Source: Augochlora pura
Lineage: Eukaryota; Arthropoda; Insecta; Hymenoptera; Halictidae
Assembly: GCF_028453695.1 (NCBI RefSeq)
Contig: NC_135778.1
Coordinates: forward strand, 13,328,244-13,392,243
Direction: 5' to 3'
Length of the DNA: 64,000 nt
Positions within the stretch are counted from its first letter, which is position 1, and every line of letters begins with the position of its first letter. Below are positions 37,506 through 52,100 of this stretch, piece by piece. Made by a program: the position numbers and the translations under genes. The notes beneath the pieces are model-generated. The model did no database searches, had not been told where the DNA came from, and worked only from the letters and a program-made list of their open reading frames with translations.

Positions 37506-40197
37506 GCCACTCCGCGCTGACGGAACTCTATCGACCGATTAATTGCCTGGGAATGAAAAGCGATTTCGAGACGATTACTACGGGGCAAAATACCAGAAGC
37601 CGTGTTTTTTCAATCGACGGTGCTTTGATCCTGTTTAGTATACGGCGGTTACCTGTTTCATAGTCAATACTGAGTTGAATGAAACATATAGTGCTAGTTG
37701 AGAGCTTGCATTTGCTGTGATGTATTGCGATGGTTAAAATCGAAATGGTTAACTGTTTTCTCTAACTTTATTAGGTTGGAGATCTTTTAAGGTTAACATG
37801 AGGGTCCTTTGATTTTTTATTATGTTTTAAGGATAGTCTTCATATTATTTTTTAGTCTCCATGTGGAAACATGTTAATAATTTAGTTTCTCCATTACTCT
37901 TACTCATTTTTATCCAGAAATACAGTAGATCCATCGTTATCCGAATTAATCGAGGGAATATGAACGCTGGAATAATAGAACAATTATTTAGATACATTGC
38001 TAAATGATATTACCTTCTGCAATAAATATGCTGCATATGAATTCTCTCAGATTGAACTATTGAGGACATAAAACATCTTTTGACAGTAAATAATTCAGAC
38101 ATCAGAGATTCAATAAATATGGTGCTATCGTAACTTAGCAATATTAGCCCAACCATTAGAATTAAACCTAATACAGAAGGATATAAATATTCGAATAATA
38201 GAACGTTTTACTTAAACACTGTGCTAGATAGAAACCTCACCGATTACGACAAATAAGATTGCACATGGATCGCCCTAGATTGAACTGTTTTAGATAGAAA
38301 GCATCTTCTGATGACAGAGAATTCGGTCATCGTGGGACCGAATAAGTTCCCATGGATCTATGAATCACCATAGACAAAACACGAACAGTTTCACAGCAAC
38401 AAATATCATTGAAACACTTTGCATTTTTCAAGATCGTAGAAACGAACGCATCGACCGATACGGTCGAGAGAAATTATTTGTACGGCGGGGAAGCGATCGT
38501 GATTGAGTTTGCGAACGAATATTGTGTTACCGCTGTTTTCTTTTGATGCAAGTATTTATTAAGCGACGGTATTACGCCGGGTGCCATCCCCATAGAGAAG
38601 GTTAACACGTACCGACACAATCATTTCGCAGAGATCACAGCCCCGCCCCGGGGGTAGTTTCATGTAAACGGCTTGCGGTTTCGATGCCTCGTTAGATTAC
38701 AATCGCCACGGATCGACTATCAAAGAGGGAACTGGTGGTACTGTTCACGCATACGCGTTCGAGTGTTTTCGAATTAAATTTCCGGGATGGAATATTACAA
38801 AACATTTTTGCTGGGATTTACGCTAGCTAACGTTACAATGAAAACGAGCATCCGATGCCTATAGTAAAGTCAATACAATGTCTGCATTATCATCAATATT
38901 TTTCTGCTATCTATTGTAGCATATACTATTGTAGCATGTATTTGTATTTTAAGTATAATCAATTTTTTTTCGTTCAACAGTCGATATACATATTTAATTG
39001 AAGTGGACATAATATTTTAGTAAATTGTCACATTGCTATGCAGAATGACTTATGACTTCGCAAGAAAAATATAAAATTATATAATAAAGGAATAGTACTA
39101 CTTAAATTTTTATTTTATACACTGCTCTATATGATGTTTTACCTGTATATGCATGTATTACCCGTTGCCTTTTCTAACCCTATATAATTCGATATTTTTA
39201 TACGAGTACAACATAATCGATGTAACTTGAAACTAATAAGTATAAGAAAAATGTTAATTTACTGTAATATATGAAGTAAAATTTAAAAATTGCGTTGACT
39301 CCGCTATAAACTCTTTGATTACAAAAAAAGAAGCAACAGAAAAAGATACGGCACTGTGTTTAAAAATCGAATGAAATTAAAAACTTTGATAAATCAGCAC
39401 GTGGCTTTAGTGAGCTGTAGAGAGTTAATTTTTATTTTATATAGTTAATTATCAAATCGAAACGTGTTGCAAATGTAGTTCGAGGAAAATGATTACCCCG
39501 TTATATCGCAGCCCCGCTGTCAGTGTAAATTCGAACACGTAGCATTTGATCTCGGCTAAGCCGCGTTGCCTCTAACTTATTGTTAGTTTACAGTTTGTGG
39601 GATGACATAAAAGGGAACCGGTCGCCGTCACGAAGTTCATGAAGTTACAGGGAAGGGGCGCGCGACGCGTGTTGTCCCCCGAGGCGCTTTGCGGCTCTCC
39701 CGCGCCGTGAAATTGAAATTACAAACTGCTCCAACCATGCCTGGACCACCGAATTAATTCTCTCGTACCTGTGACTAGTGACGGTCCAGTAATTGCCTTG
39801 AATATCATCCGTGATCGGAGTCGATGGAACGATCGAATCGTGGGGTGTCGCGAAACGCGAATTGGAAAACAGAATACAATTCATGCCAACAAAGTAAATC
39901 CAAAATATAAAATTGACGACGTTTTTCTCACTCGTATATTCGCATAATATAAATGGGATTCTAATAATATGTCATTTACAACCATAATATATAGCCATAA
40001 TATAACCCATTTTTGCATAATATAAATGGGATTCTAATAAATATGCATCAATTAATATATTGCTTAAATTATTTATATTTCACTGACAATTTGAAATTCC
40101 TATAGATCTGGCAATTATTATTTGCAATTAAACGCAGAGGTGTCAAAGGACACCTAGGTACAGGTAAGCAAAACATCGCGGTAGAAATACAATAGTA

Positions 40198-40438
40198 TTA
40201 ACCCTTTACAGTCGAGCGGTGACTCCGTGGCACCACTAAAATTGTTCTCTCGCGTCCCGAGATAATTTTTATACCAACAATAGATTTAAAAAAATTGTTA
40301 AATAGTGAAACTGTACGAGTGACTAGAATTCTATTTCGTATGCATAAAAGTGCACTTCGTTACATAGAATCAAAGTACTATTAGCTAAAAAAATGATTTC
40401 AGATTTACAGTTTAATGGTTTCGAGTGTAAAGGGTTAA
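40198..40438 (-). mobile_element. TTAA-flanked MITE, family A, copy 3 (inverted)
   Basis: TTAA is intact on both sides. The ends CCCTTTACAGTCGAG and, reverse-complemented, CCCTTTACACTCGAAAC are well matched. The left 45 bases, GAGCGGTGACTCCGTGGCACC onward in part, correspond to the reverse complement of the right end of copy 1, so this copy is inserted in the opposite orientation. It is 241 bp, in intron 2 of the ETS gene. Confidence 0.78.
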
Positions 40439-41801
40439 GAACGATATCTGAAACAAAGCCTATAGCGGTTTATTATAATAATGAACGAATTCGAATTTCG
40501 TTGTTTGGATTATGGCAAGACATCATTTGTGTTGTTCCGGGAGGCCGGATTCTTCTCAACAAGACCGAATTCACAGTGCCGAGCAAATGAACGAGGCGAG
40601 ACCAATCCCTCTCTCGATACGCCGGCATTACTGTCACCCGCGGGGACAATGACAAACCGATGTTCGGCTCGGCTATGAATTAACGCGTTCGGGATGTATC
40701 TGGTGCTCGGTAATTCGAGCACGACCATTAATGTTGTTCGCGTGTTCGCCGACCGAAACCTGCCACAAGTTTCGGGCAGGATCGTGCCGGGCGTACTCCA
40801 ACCATCCCCGAACCGCGATCTCGAGTGCTTTGTTCTCGTCTCTGTTCACGCGATGCCGTAAAAACTTGAGTGGAACGAGAAAGGTGGAACACATTTTTTG
40901 TCCCCGCCGTTCCCCGTCGCACTTTTGTTTTCAGTGCACAGGCACGGCAAGAGGGCACCCTATATATAATACTCGACCGGTCGTCCAACATTTTTCTTTT
41001 ACTATGCATAACCTTGCACTAGCGGCGACGAGGTCATCGATTTCAACGGCGGGGTGCTCTGATGGATCTGGCGCACTGGGCGAACCGATTACACCGTGCT
41101 CCTAATAATTTCACTGCTAGATGCAAACGATTTGCAAGTCGAGGGAGCAACGGTCGCTTCTTTCGCAACCGACGGCTCTTGCAAATAATCTGATAAATAT
41201 GAATGTTAGTCTTTGTTTCTAAATTAAGACAAAAGTTGAATTGTTCTGTTATCGAAATCTAGGAAGAAGTGGACAATAAATTTGACGGTAATCCAGGAAT
41301 ACTGTAAACATAGGTACGCAACAAACATTTCGTTTTCTTTTACGAGACAATTACGATCGCAGTGCGGTAAAGAGGGTTAATCTCGATGCCCGACCACATT
41401 TTAAAGAAAAGCTAAGAATTTGGTATTCAAAGATCGCAAATGGGGGAATAAAGATGCTAATCGTGAGCAGCGACAATGTTATGCTGTTTGCCCCCCTAAC
41501 TCCTGGAATCGTTCTTGATTCCTATTCACCGGTGAATCACGGTAACCGGGGGGCCCTGCGATTGTATGCATTTTTCGTTCAAACGGCCATTTTACCCTAG
41601 AAATCCTTGACGGGGGTGGTAAGCGGCGGGGGGTTGAAGGCGGAAGGTAGGAGGGGTGGTCGTTACCTACAGTGTCGAGGTGTATGATAGTCACGGCATA
41701 TACGTGATCGGGACGCGTGAGCAAACTGCCAAGGCACGCGCCGTGCCAGAGCACGTAATTATCATAGGCAAGTTAGGGTCGCCCTCAGACACCCTGAGAG
41801 T

Positions 41802-41823
41802 GAGAGAGAGAGAGAGAGAGAGG
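41802..41823 (+). repeat. GA dinucleotide repeat
   Basis: About eleven GA units. Confidence 0.9.
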
Positions 41824-44800
41824 AGCAGGGATTGAGGGTCGGTCGACTCGGGTCAGGAAGTCACGCGAGGCGGACCCGCGGTCAGACGTGAAAAGAAGGA
41901 AGAGGAGGAATACTTTTATTGTTCTACCAGTTGTCTTAGAGTCGCTTTTCCTGGCCACTGGGCAGAATCCGTTGAAAACGGGGGTCGATAGGCCACGGAC
42001 GAGTCGCTGAACTATCTCCCTTCTCTGGCTGCACGGTTATTCTATTGAGAACTCATTGGGGACTGCTCGGATCACTGAAAGATGCTGGGAATTAGGGGTA
42101 GTTCGAATTTATGGCTCCTTTGAAATGTTGTCGGCTTTGTGAACGCCTCAAAGACCAATCAGTCATTAATTTGATATAATAAAATTGAGATAAATAAAGA
42201 TTTTGCAAATTAGTCCTTAAAAATACCACAAAAAGTCGTATTTCATTCTTTAAAGTAACTTTTACATTATTATATTGGTTTAGATTTAAAGTAGTTTCGA
42301 TTTAAATAAAAACAGTACACGTTTAAAAGAAATACATTAGTTTTGAACTTAAAACAGCTACGAATGCAAAGATTTAATAATAAAAAACACAATTATTGAT
42401 GTAATATTACATACAAAATGAACTTAATCAGAAGAGTAGTAAACGAAAACTTTCAATGTCTTTTTTATAAAGAACAATTCGCTGTGAAAAATATTGTTTA
42501 GTCATTCATTTTAGTTTATTTTTAAAGACGTCGACTATATTGATATATCAACCGAAAGATCCTATTATAAAGATGTGTTTGCATTGCGTAAATCATTTTC
42601 AAAGAAAAGTGGACTTTTACTGATTATCTTCTAAGCCGTAAATAAAGATAACAGTTGGCCGAATAATATCAAGGAATTCGTGATCCAAGTTCATATTTGG
42701 AATAAATAAATATAAAGTAAATATAATAGTAATATAAAGATTTACAATAACAGGTGTCAAATTTGTCTTACCACTTTCCACCGCAAACATAAGCAAAATA
42801 TGAAAATAAGCAAAGTAAAAACTAATCGTAGCACTTCCTGAGCACTCACCCAGCTCAATCGTCTGCGACAGCCAATGAAATGGCGCAACGTGGCACGACG
42901 AGAGATGATGGGCGTTCCTAATCGTCCAACGTGACTGCTCGCGCGCGCGCTTCTCGGGATTGTGCGGACTATATCGGCCGACCTACGGAAAACAGAAGAG
43001 CGTAACGTTGCGATAGCGTGATAATAAGAAAGGCGAAGCACGATTACAGCAGGAGACTACCGTGTTTTGCATTTTATTAAATAACTTCCGATGGGCGAAG
43101 TGTTGAGACAGACAAATGAAAGCGGCCGGTGCGCCAAGGTGAGCGGTGATTTACGCGATACACGGGGATCTCGAAGCTTAAAGGAAGGAGTTTCGTGTCG
43201 GTACTTAATTGAACCGAGCCTGATAAGCATTGCCACGGCCGTATCGAAGCGTTTTCGCGATTCCGTGCCGAAGGAAATCCTCAGCGCGTTAAGATTCCAG
43301 CCGCGACAAGAATCCTTTTTCCTCGGGCCGCGCGGGGCCCGGCTCTCGGGCCGTGTACATGTGTGTGTGTGTATGTCGCATTCACGCTATACGATAATTA
43401 GGAAACGATTAATTTTCCTCCGCGTAACACGTCGTTACAAACGGGATTTGCTACAGCTGTTTCTTATCTGACGAACAAAGGCATATTGCCTCGAGCACGA
43501 ACCACGTGAGCCCGCGAGAAACCGCCCGGCGAAACACAGTTGCTACGCTCCGGAAAATTAATTGCAATTCGCTATATGCATTTTTTATGCATTCGCGGAT
43601 CGGGTCGGAAATTATTTCTTATTCGGCGCGCCGTTATCCTCATGCGAGACAAGCAGGCGAAAATGTAATTATTTGAGTTCATGGGTTTCGGCGGGTCGAT
43701 AAGCAACTCGCTGTTATGGTATTAGTTCCGATATGGTCGCGGCACGGTTTACGTTTTTGCTAGATTTCGCAATTTCTCTGTGATTGCTTGTAGTCGTCGT
43801 GCAGGGAACGCATTTTATTTTTCAGCAAAGTCAGAATCTTTTTGATAATTTATTCGCGATACCTTTCGACATTCTTTTCCTTTTCGCGTGAATCGTAGAA
43901 TTCTTTTACTGCTACGTGCGGTGGATTCTTTATTTTCTTTCTTGTGACCCGATTCTCCGTGGTTAGCCGTTTGGAAGGCAATGTGGAAGGCAATATTTTT
44001 ATTTTTCAGAATTTACAACCCTCCTTTTCATCTTTCTAATAAATCTTTATCGTTCAACGTTTTCCAAGAAGATACCGCATCATAAATGTCGATACTTTCA
44101 TCTTGCGATCTTTATGTCCCATTTATTTATTTTTTGCGACCAGGTGAGTAAGTCTCCGAAGTTCGACATACTTCAGAGCTACCCTACAGAAAAGAGAAAA
44201 AATTATAGTGATGTCATATAATTTCATCGTCGCAATGAGTAAAAAAAATCTCTGATGATTTCATCGAGGGTCAAGCAACATTCGCGAACTATCCAATGAA
44301 TGATGTTTATTTACCGCAAACTATGATAATAATTAGAGTATGAATTCTATACATAAAACTATTAATGTGCTATTTCCAACTGATAATTGTTATTAAAGGA
44401 AAAAAGAAACTCCTAAATAACAGAGTTTCGTTCCACTACACAAATTCGCTAAGATTTTCGCAAGCTCAAGTAAGATTATCTACGCTTGATGTTGGTACAA
44501 TTGATTCAGAACAATATTTAATTTTTACTATACAGCTGTCATTGAAAGAAAAGGAAATACAAAAGTAATAGAATAATATATATACTTACTGTATATATTT
44601 GTATATATTTACTGTATATAGTCTGTTCTTTTCTAAGTGAAAACCTGAGTAATTAGTCTTATAAAATATGCAATACAAACTGCCGGCAAACGGAGAACAT
44701 AATAAAATAACGATGTAAACGGCCGATATTTAATCAAGTTATCAAATTTTTAGTAGACGCGACATATTTCCCTTAATTCGACGAAAATTTTGAGAAAATG

Positions 44801-45836
44801 TTCTCATTTACAAATGACTTATTAATACTATGACGTCTGGTGGCTCCACGTTGGTGCCATGCAAAAACTAAACGAAAGTTAATATTGCGTGTTCTGTTTA
44901 ACTAACAGTAAATTACAGACGTAGGAACTTTGTGATTTCATAAAAACCCGAGCCCTTCGATAATTTCGATAATGGCAAACGAAAAAGAAGACACAATCAT
45001 ACGTGATGAGTGTGTGGACATCTTGTCGACCAGAAATGAAATTATGTACATCAGTTCCACCGACGCCACACGAAAAAATTCTACGTGCGGACGGCATAGT
45101 GTTAAGAGTGTCTACTGTATCTGGTACTCGACCAAAATTACAGAACGAAGCAGAACCGATGCAATATCATTCGAAGAGAACTAGGACAATCAATGATATA
45201 AAATGGAAATTTTCGGATTTCGTCGTTCGGCCAGTCGCAATAGCGCGAAAACGGAAAGAATAGGCGAACGTTAATATCCGAGAGCAAAGAAAATAAGCCC
45301 AGCCGACAAGTTTATCAAACGTCGGACCCCGGTCAGATTAAGTAGCATGCCGCTCGTGTACCATTGATAGACGTTCAACGACGCACGGTTAAAGTGGAAA
45401 CGCAATCCGTGCACACCCCAACAAGGAATCAGAGATGAATACGGGCCGATACGCCGGGGGAGAGGGTGGAAACCCAGCCGGCGATGCGTGAACGTGTCAC
45501 GCATAGCCACGTGGCTCTGTATGTACTACCGAAAGACATAATACGAGCTGCGACAAGCGACTTCGGAACGTGCCTCGGGCCGAGACCCCTTCTTTTCCAA
45601 TATGCTACGGACGTTTCCTTTCTCCTTTCTCCATGGGTAACCATTGCTATACCCCGAGACCTTGTATCGGTCAGAAGAATAATATTGCGGGAAAGATACA
45701 CGGCCGCTCTACGACCGGCACACGTATCCAGCTACTTTTATCGAGTCAACCCTTCGACGAGAACCCGTCACTGATCCGCGGTAAATAACCGTGAAACAAT
45801 GCTTTTGTCGAGAAATGTAAAGTCTGTCGATTCGGT

Positions 45837-46136
45837 TGGACTGCAAACATTTAGGCAGAGATTCTATCTATTCTTATTTATAATTTTTATAAATAACAAG
45901 ATGCAGAGCTGGATCAGTTCATATTTTTCTAGTATAGACTGTGAAACTTTGTGTAAAATCATACTTGTCTGAATTAATCACAAAACATAAGAGCCAAATA
46001 GAAGTTTTGTTCCACTTTAAGTCATTTTAATAATGCGAAATTAATTCATCCATATTCTTAGTTTATTTTTGAATACTTTTATCATTATTAATTTATTTGT
46101 CGAGTTTTACAGTACGTGGTTGAAATCCGCAGTCTA
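45837..46136. mobile_element. Possible TA-flanked MITE, family E
   Basis: The left end GGACTGCAAACATTTAGGC and the right end (reverse-complemented GACTGCGGATTTCAACC followed outward by TA) resemble the ends of the clearer element at 58741-59130. The left end is diverged and has no clean TA, so this is tentative. Confidence 0.35.
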
Positions 46137-46789
46137 CTTATAACAACTTTAATAAAATGGAAACAGTTTAGTTGAGTAATTTAGCAATTAATAGTCCAGT
46201 TTATAATTCATAGATTACATGCTCGAGTACACTGTTTTAACTCTTTGTCTAAAGCTTCTTTGCTTTTTTCATCGAAAAATTGATAATCCATTTTGGATTT
46301 CCATTCTGTGAATGTTTTTATATTGATTAACAATTGCGATGTTTATATATCTACTTGCAGAAGACTTTAAAGATTTATGAGTCAAACATACTGAACATTA
46401 TTGTAAATCACTATATGATATGAAATATTACAAAAGCTGTTAAGACGCGATTTGCGATCGTACCGTTCCGTCCTTGCATTCGGGTTTAGGTTACGGTCAC
46501 TTCGATTATTGCCATGTTTGAGAATCTATTTTTAATGTTCATTTAACGATTTAATTACTTTACGGCACTGGCACGGCCGAGAAGTACCAGATGACATACC
46601 TGGGAAGGTTAGCGTGGCCGTACTGTCCTCCTGGCAAGCGACGTGACCTAAACCCGTATAGGGCACAAAAGGGACTCGGCAGCTTTGTTTCCTACAATTT
46701 TCACGAGATACAGCGGACGTCTTTGTCAACGACGTCACGACTGTTTGGCGTTAGGCTACCGAGCCAATCGCCATCGAACCATTCGATAA

Positions 46790-46994
46790 GTGTGTATAAT
46801 TAGTCGGTCCAGCGCCCCCCTATTTTTTGTAACTTCCTTGTGGAGGGGTTTTTCACCTCCACGTTTTAGCAAAAAAACGAAACTAGAATTAAAATTCCGA
46901 CAACCGTCGATCATACACCACCCGTTGTTTGTACATAGTTNCTTCTTTATTAAAATATAAGTGTTATTTGGTGATCAACAATCTCACATCCTAT
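46790..46994 (+). mobile_element. Possible solo LTR or LTR fragment
   Basis: The segment starts near TGTGTATAATTAGTC and ends near AACAATCTCACA. It contains a hairpin GTGGAGG...CCTCCAC and, towards the right, TTATTAAAATATAAG, which resembles a polyadenylation region. TG...CA termini and this layout are typical of LTRs, but no flanking duplication, second LTR or pol sequence was seen, so this is a weak call. Confidence 0.3.
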
Positions 46995-47240
46995 CCTACA
47001 ATCTTTAAATACCTTCGCTGAATATTGGGTTCAGTAGAAGACGTACATTCGGTGCGCAAATATTACCTGCGATCGTGTACGTACCCTTAACAAAAGCTAT
47101 AGTGATCTTTATTATGTCAGGTAAAATTTCTCTATTTACATGCTTCATTATTAGACAAGTATTTTAAGTTTATTATTATTAGACTACGGATTTTGTGCAA
47201 AATGAAAATAGTTCAAAAATACAGAATAAAAGAACCTGAT

Positions 47241-47390
47241 TCGTAAAAGGGTGAATTTAATTTGTAAATGGTTGAATTTAATTTGTAAAAAGATGAATTT
47301 AATCTGTAAAAAGATGAATTTAATCTGTAAAAAGATGAATTTAATCTGTAAAAGAATGAATTTAATCTGTAAAAGAATGAATTTAATCTT
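47241..47390. repeat. Tandem repeat, about 20-bp unit, seven to eight copies
   Basis: The unit GAATTTAATCTGTAAAAAGAT and close variants are repeated head to tail. The array continues as diverged AAAAGGATGAA motifs to about 47460. Confidence 0.92.
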
Positions 47391-49014
47391 TGGAAGACGA
47401 AGGTGATTTACAAAAGGATGAAATAAGCTTACAACATTTTAATTTACAAAAGGATAAACTAAAGCACAAAAGCCATTGTTTCTAATCCCATCGTAGCTCA
47501 ATGTATAAGTTCCGTACATAAATTTCGCCGCTTTCTTCCAAATCTCATAGTATCCCTTTATCATAGAATCCCCGGCCATTCGTTATTCATCGGTTAACTC
47601 GACCGATTGAACGATCCGGACACGACTTCCGTTTGGCCGTCCGATCGACCGATTCCTTTTTCCCCCGTTATAATAGGATCGTAAAGAGTAGCGGCGTTCT
47701 GCGCGCGGCGTCGATGTCACGGAGCGGTGCCGCGAGTTTTTCGGGCAGGAAGCACGGAGAACCGAGCGGATCCGGGCGACGACGGGGACCTGGCAACGGT
47801 TCTCGCAAGGATCGTGTGGCCGACGGCCACGAAAATCCGGGGGACACGGATCGTGGGCAACAAGTCAGCGGGAAACGACGCGTAACCGGCCCACTCGCCG
47901 CTCCGCACCGCGCCACGCCGTACGGAGCCGCGACAATAAAAATGGGGTGTGCGCGCGGCCGATTCCTCTCCTCGCCGGTAAACAATGCCGGCGATTGAAT
48001 TATGGCCTCCTTCGATTCTCCCGATGCAACGATTTCCTTGAGCCGCGCCATTGTTCACGATGCTCGCCCGGCAAGCATTGTGACTCCGAAGGGGTAACGA
48101 TTAATTCTGCTGAATTATTGAGCTTGCTTAGAATCGGGGACGTACCGAGCATTCCTCACGATGGCTACGTATTTTCGTTCGCAATCGAGGTAAATAGTTA
48201 TTTATCGTTTTCAAAACCAATCTGCACGAATTTATACTCGTTTTTTAACACTTACTTCCATCAAGCTAGTCGAAGAACAATGACAAAGAAGAATAGACGG
48301 TGCGATAACGAAATAATGAAAAGTACAATATAAAATCATCATAGAATATTAGATTGGATTAACTCTATCTCTATTAACAAGTGGCGACTTTCTTTCACTT
48401 TTCTCTGACCTTGTACAAACGTAAACTTTCGGTTTTATTTTTACTGTTATTTATTAAGCTTGCTAAAGAAACAAGAAAAACACGATCTCAGTTGAATGTT
48501 GCCGAAATCTAGCCTCGATCCTGTTCTCAAGAAAGTGACTCTCACGTGGAAACGTGGCGTAAAGGATCTCGCCTTATACGGTGCGCGGGGTGGGCGGCAA
48601 TGAACATTGGCACGCAACTCGCTCTTTAAACCCGCGAGCCGCGTAATCGCCTCGCGCGTTACGCCGCGATCTTTTCCCGGTAAAACCGCAATTAATCATA
48701 ATTAAGTGATCGTGGTTCCGTGTCGCGTGGCAGGAATATCTCAGCGAATTCTGCCTACTGACGCGAACGCTATGAAAATGTACACGTTCGGTGCAATCAA
48801 CGAAAGAATGTGGAGAATGACTAATTGACGATGTCTTCGATTGGTATCACTCGAAACTCAAATCATAATTACGCCACCAATCTTCGTTCATTTGTTCATC
48901 ATTCATCGCTTCAATATATAGCTGAAACAAGATATTTGCACTGTTAGATTTGATGTTCGACAAATCTGAATTAATCCAAGTTCAAATTAGGACATTGCAT
49001 TTACAAACACTATC

Positions 49015-49135
49015 ATACAATACAATACTATGCAATACAATACTACATAATACAATACTATACAATACAATACAATAAAATAAAATACAATACAATACAA
49101 TACAATACTTTACAATATAGTATAGTATAATATAA
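49015..49135. repeat. ATACA pentanucleotide repeat
   Basis: About 120 bases of TACAA/ATACA units with interruptions such as ATACTATGCA and TAAAATAAAA. Confidence 0.92.
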
Positions 49136-52100
49136 ACATTTAACAAGTTAAGACCACTGGTATTTTATTTTGGTTTGAGTAAAGTTATTAAAAGAACAGA
49201 TGCATACGCAGCTACTGCATATTGCAAATGGTAGAGACAAGTTTTATGTTACATAAAAATTCGCTGTCTAGTTGTATCTAATACAACTTTGTAATTCTTT
49301 CAGTTATATAAAAAAGATTAAACTCTTCTTCACTCTTCCAGCTAGACACATTCAAAAAAGAATATATTAATCTTTAGTGTTACTGAAGATAGTAAATCAG
49401 TTGGATCAAACCTAAAGGCATCTTAAATATAAATCATCCGATCGTTAGTGATACTATGATATAAAATCAACGCGAGAAAAAAATAAATAATTTTCAGGTA
49501 AGATTTAAAGAAATGATTCCCGAACCACTAATAAATGATCTGCATACCATACTATTTTCATAGAATCGCAGATAACCTGAAATCTCTCAAGATAAACGCA
49601 ATTAGAGTGTCGGAGCGCGGTTGTGGTCCCGCGAGACGTTCTTGTACCGCTTCGATGGAATAATTCAATCTGGAGGGCACGCGGGCCAAAGCGATCGGGC
49701 CTAATCGCCGCTGAACGAGGTTAAAACAGCGGCACCCGCCGCGCCGGTCTTATTTACGCCCGGCAATAAGTCAATTCATCACTCCGCGATTCGGCCTTAA
49801 GTGGTATCACTGACTCATACACAGTGCCGTCTAGACAGGCCGAGCCTGTTTCGGACATAAATCACGGCGCGGCGCGGTGCGTAATAATGAGCTCGAGCGA
49901 GCCGAGGCGAGGCGAGTTAGCACGCGACCCTTTAAACCGTGCACGAGGTGAAACGAGTGCCTCGTAAGGTGGAAGGGATTAGCGTGCTTGCTACGTGTGT
50001 ACCCGCACATACTTGATACCAAGAGCCCGCGAGTACTCGCGGAATTCTTTTGCCGTCGCCGTGGAACCACCCCGCCGCACAAAGCCTTAAAGCGCGCGAG
50101 AAGCTTCTTTGATTTCCATCTTTGTACATTGGCGCGAAACAGAATTTCTTTTCCCCCCCTGTCTTTGACACCGGCGGAAAAGTTTCGCTCGCTCTTCCGG
50201 CGAGCCGTAAGCCGAACTTTTAGAATTTACGTGTCGCCGGATGTATAGTTTGGCTGTGCATGGGGGCTCGATGCATTTTAGCCGCCCGATGCAGTTCTGC
50301 TGGGGTGTGAACCACGAAGTGATATGGCTGTTTCATGATGGAATGGAAGTTTCGTAGCGACGCTTACCGAAGGTGAGATTGCGGTAAGGCGGAATTCGCG
50401 GGCTTATCGATCTCTTTGGTTCATGGCCGTTGCCCAGGGAAAGGGTTGGGTTGCTCTGATTATTCACCTTTTCACTGGGACCGCCACTTGTCGTTCGTGT
50501 TCGCTGACGCCTTTTAAACATTTTTACCGAATCATTGAACAACGGAACGCTCTGGAATATTTGGATTTAGATGAAATTAAACAATTGGCCTATAGATCTT
50601 TGGAAAAGGATCTTCAGTATAATTTCCTAAATTTAGGGTCCCAATCTTGAACCCCATGGATAACGCTTTTTAGTGCTTTTTGCCGATCTGACATAGTTTT
50701 CACTGATACTGAGCAAAGAATTTGTTCTATAGATCATTTATTACTTTTGAACTCCGGAACCTTCTTCGTTAAAACTCGTCTGATCTCAGATTCTTATTCT
50801 CAAAGTAAGAATTTGCGAAGTTAGAACAATTTCAAGCCGTATATATTGTGTTAAATTCAAAACTATGTTTGGCTATCTATGCAAGCCTAGGAGACAATTA
50901 AATGCCGTCAACTTTGAATTCAATCAATCCATTTTATACTAAATAGAAAGTTTGTTATATATATATACTTATATAGAATAAAAAATATACTTATATGTTT
51001 ATTTTATATACTTTAATATACCGTAAAGAATTTTTCCTTCCAACGTATATTTACTTAAACATATGGCACAGACGGCAAAGTCGTATTAGTGTTCGAACAC
51101 TTTTAGAAGTAACTGTACATCTTCAAACTCCAAGATCCGAAACAAAGCTAATTAGGTTTTCTGACTCCAGTGATCACCGAGATCCACGCTCCCCCAATAC
51201 TGGTCTTGTAGGTCATTTATCTCGACTCTATTGCTTCTGAATGGTCCTTAATCGTCGCTCCACCTTGACCCAAAGCAGCTCCAGGTGCCAAACAACTCCA
51301 AGCTGATCCAATTCGAGCACCGCACCGTTCCCCAGTTCCCACTCGCCATTTTTCATCCTGGAAATTCTCGCGATCGGGCAGCACGCACGTCAGACAAGCA
51401 GCCGCCGCGAAATCCAACCCTGCCGATCCTTAGACCTCGTATTTCCGCGGCACACAATAAAACCGGAAATTCCGGCAGAGCCCGGGGGTGCTCCGGCTCG
51501 AAATGCCGGCACGGAAGCAAAGTCGAAACGGAGAGCGGGTAACGATAATTGCTCCGAGTACCGCGTATCGTGTCTGGCCGAACGAAATACCGCGAGCCGG
51601 CCAGCCGTGCATTTGGAAGTTGCCCAAAGTTTCACCGAGTCGCGAAACGACGTACGCCGGAGTCTCTTCTGGTCTTCCTCCTACGCGTCTCCCTGCTCTC
51701 TGCTCCCCGTTACCGCTCGGCAACCCCGCGCTAGGTATTGTGCTCGGGCTGGAACGGCCAAAGAGTGCAGCAGCTTGGAATGGCGGGTCCTTTGATCCTC
51801 CCCCGAGGAAACTGCGCGCTGCCTAACGGGATTACCCCGCCCCGAGTAATTGCTCGTGAATGCGCAGATATACGCGCGACAATGGGAGCACGTCGAATAC
51901 GTGGCGAGGTGACGTGACGTCTGACGTATGTACAAGTGTCTTCGTTGACATGATCGCTGATTGTGACCTTCGCCGCACTGACACCTGGAGGACTCGCAGG
52001 ATCCGCGATCTGATCAGCGGATCGCGGATTTGCGAGAAATTAGATTAGCTTGAAACAGCGGAAATAATGTAGGAGTAAATCGATGGTGCGCGGCTTGTAA

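Noticed and set aside
36677..37663. Frames of 199 codons (-) and 237 codons (+)
   Set aside because: GC-rich block with GT/GC and CCT repeats. The frames conflict on opposite strands and resemble no protein I know.
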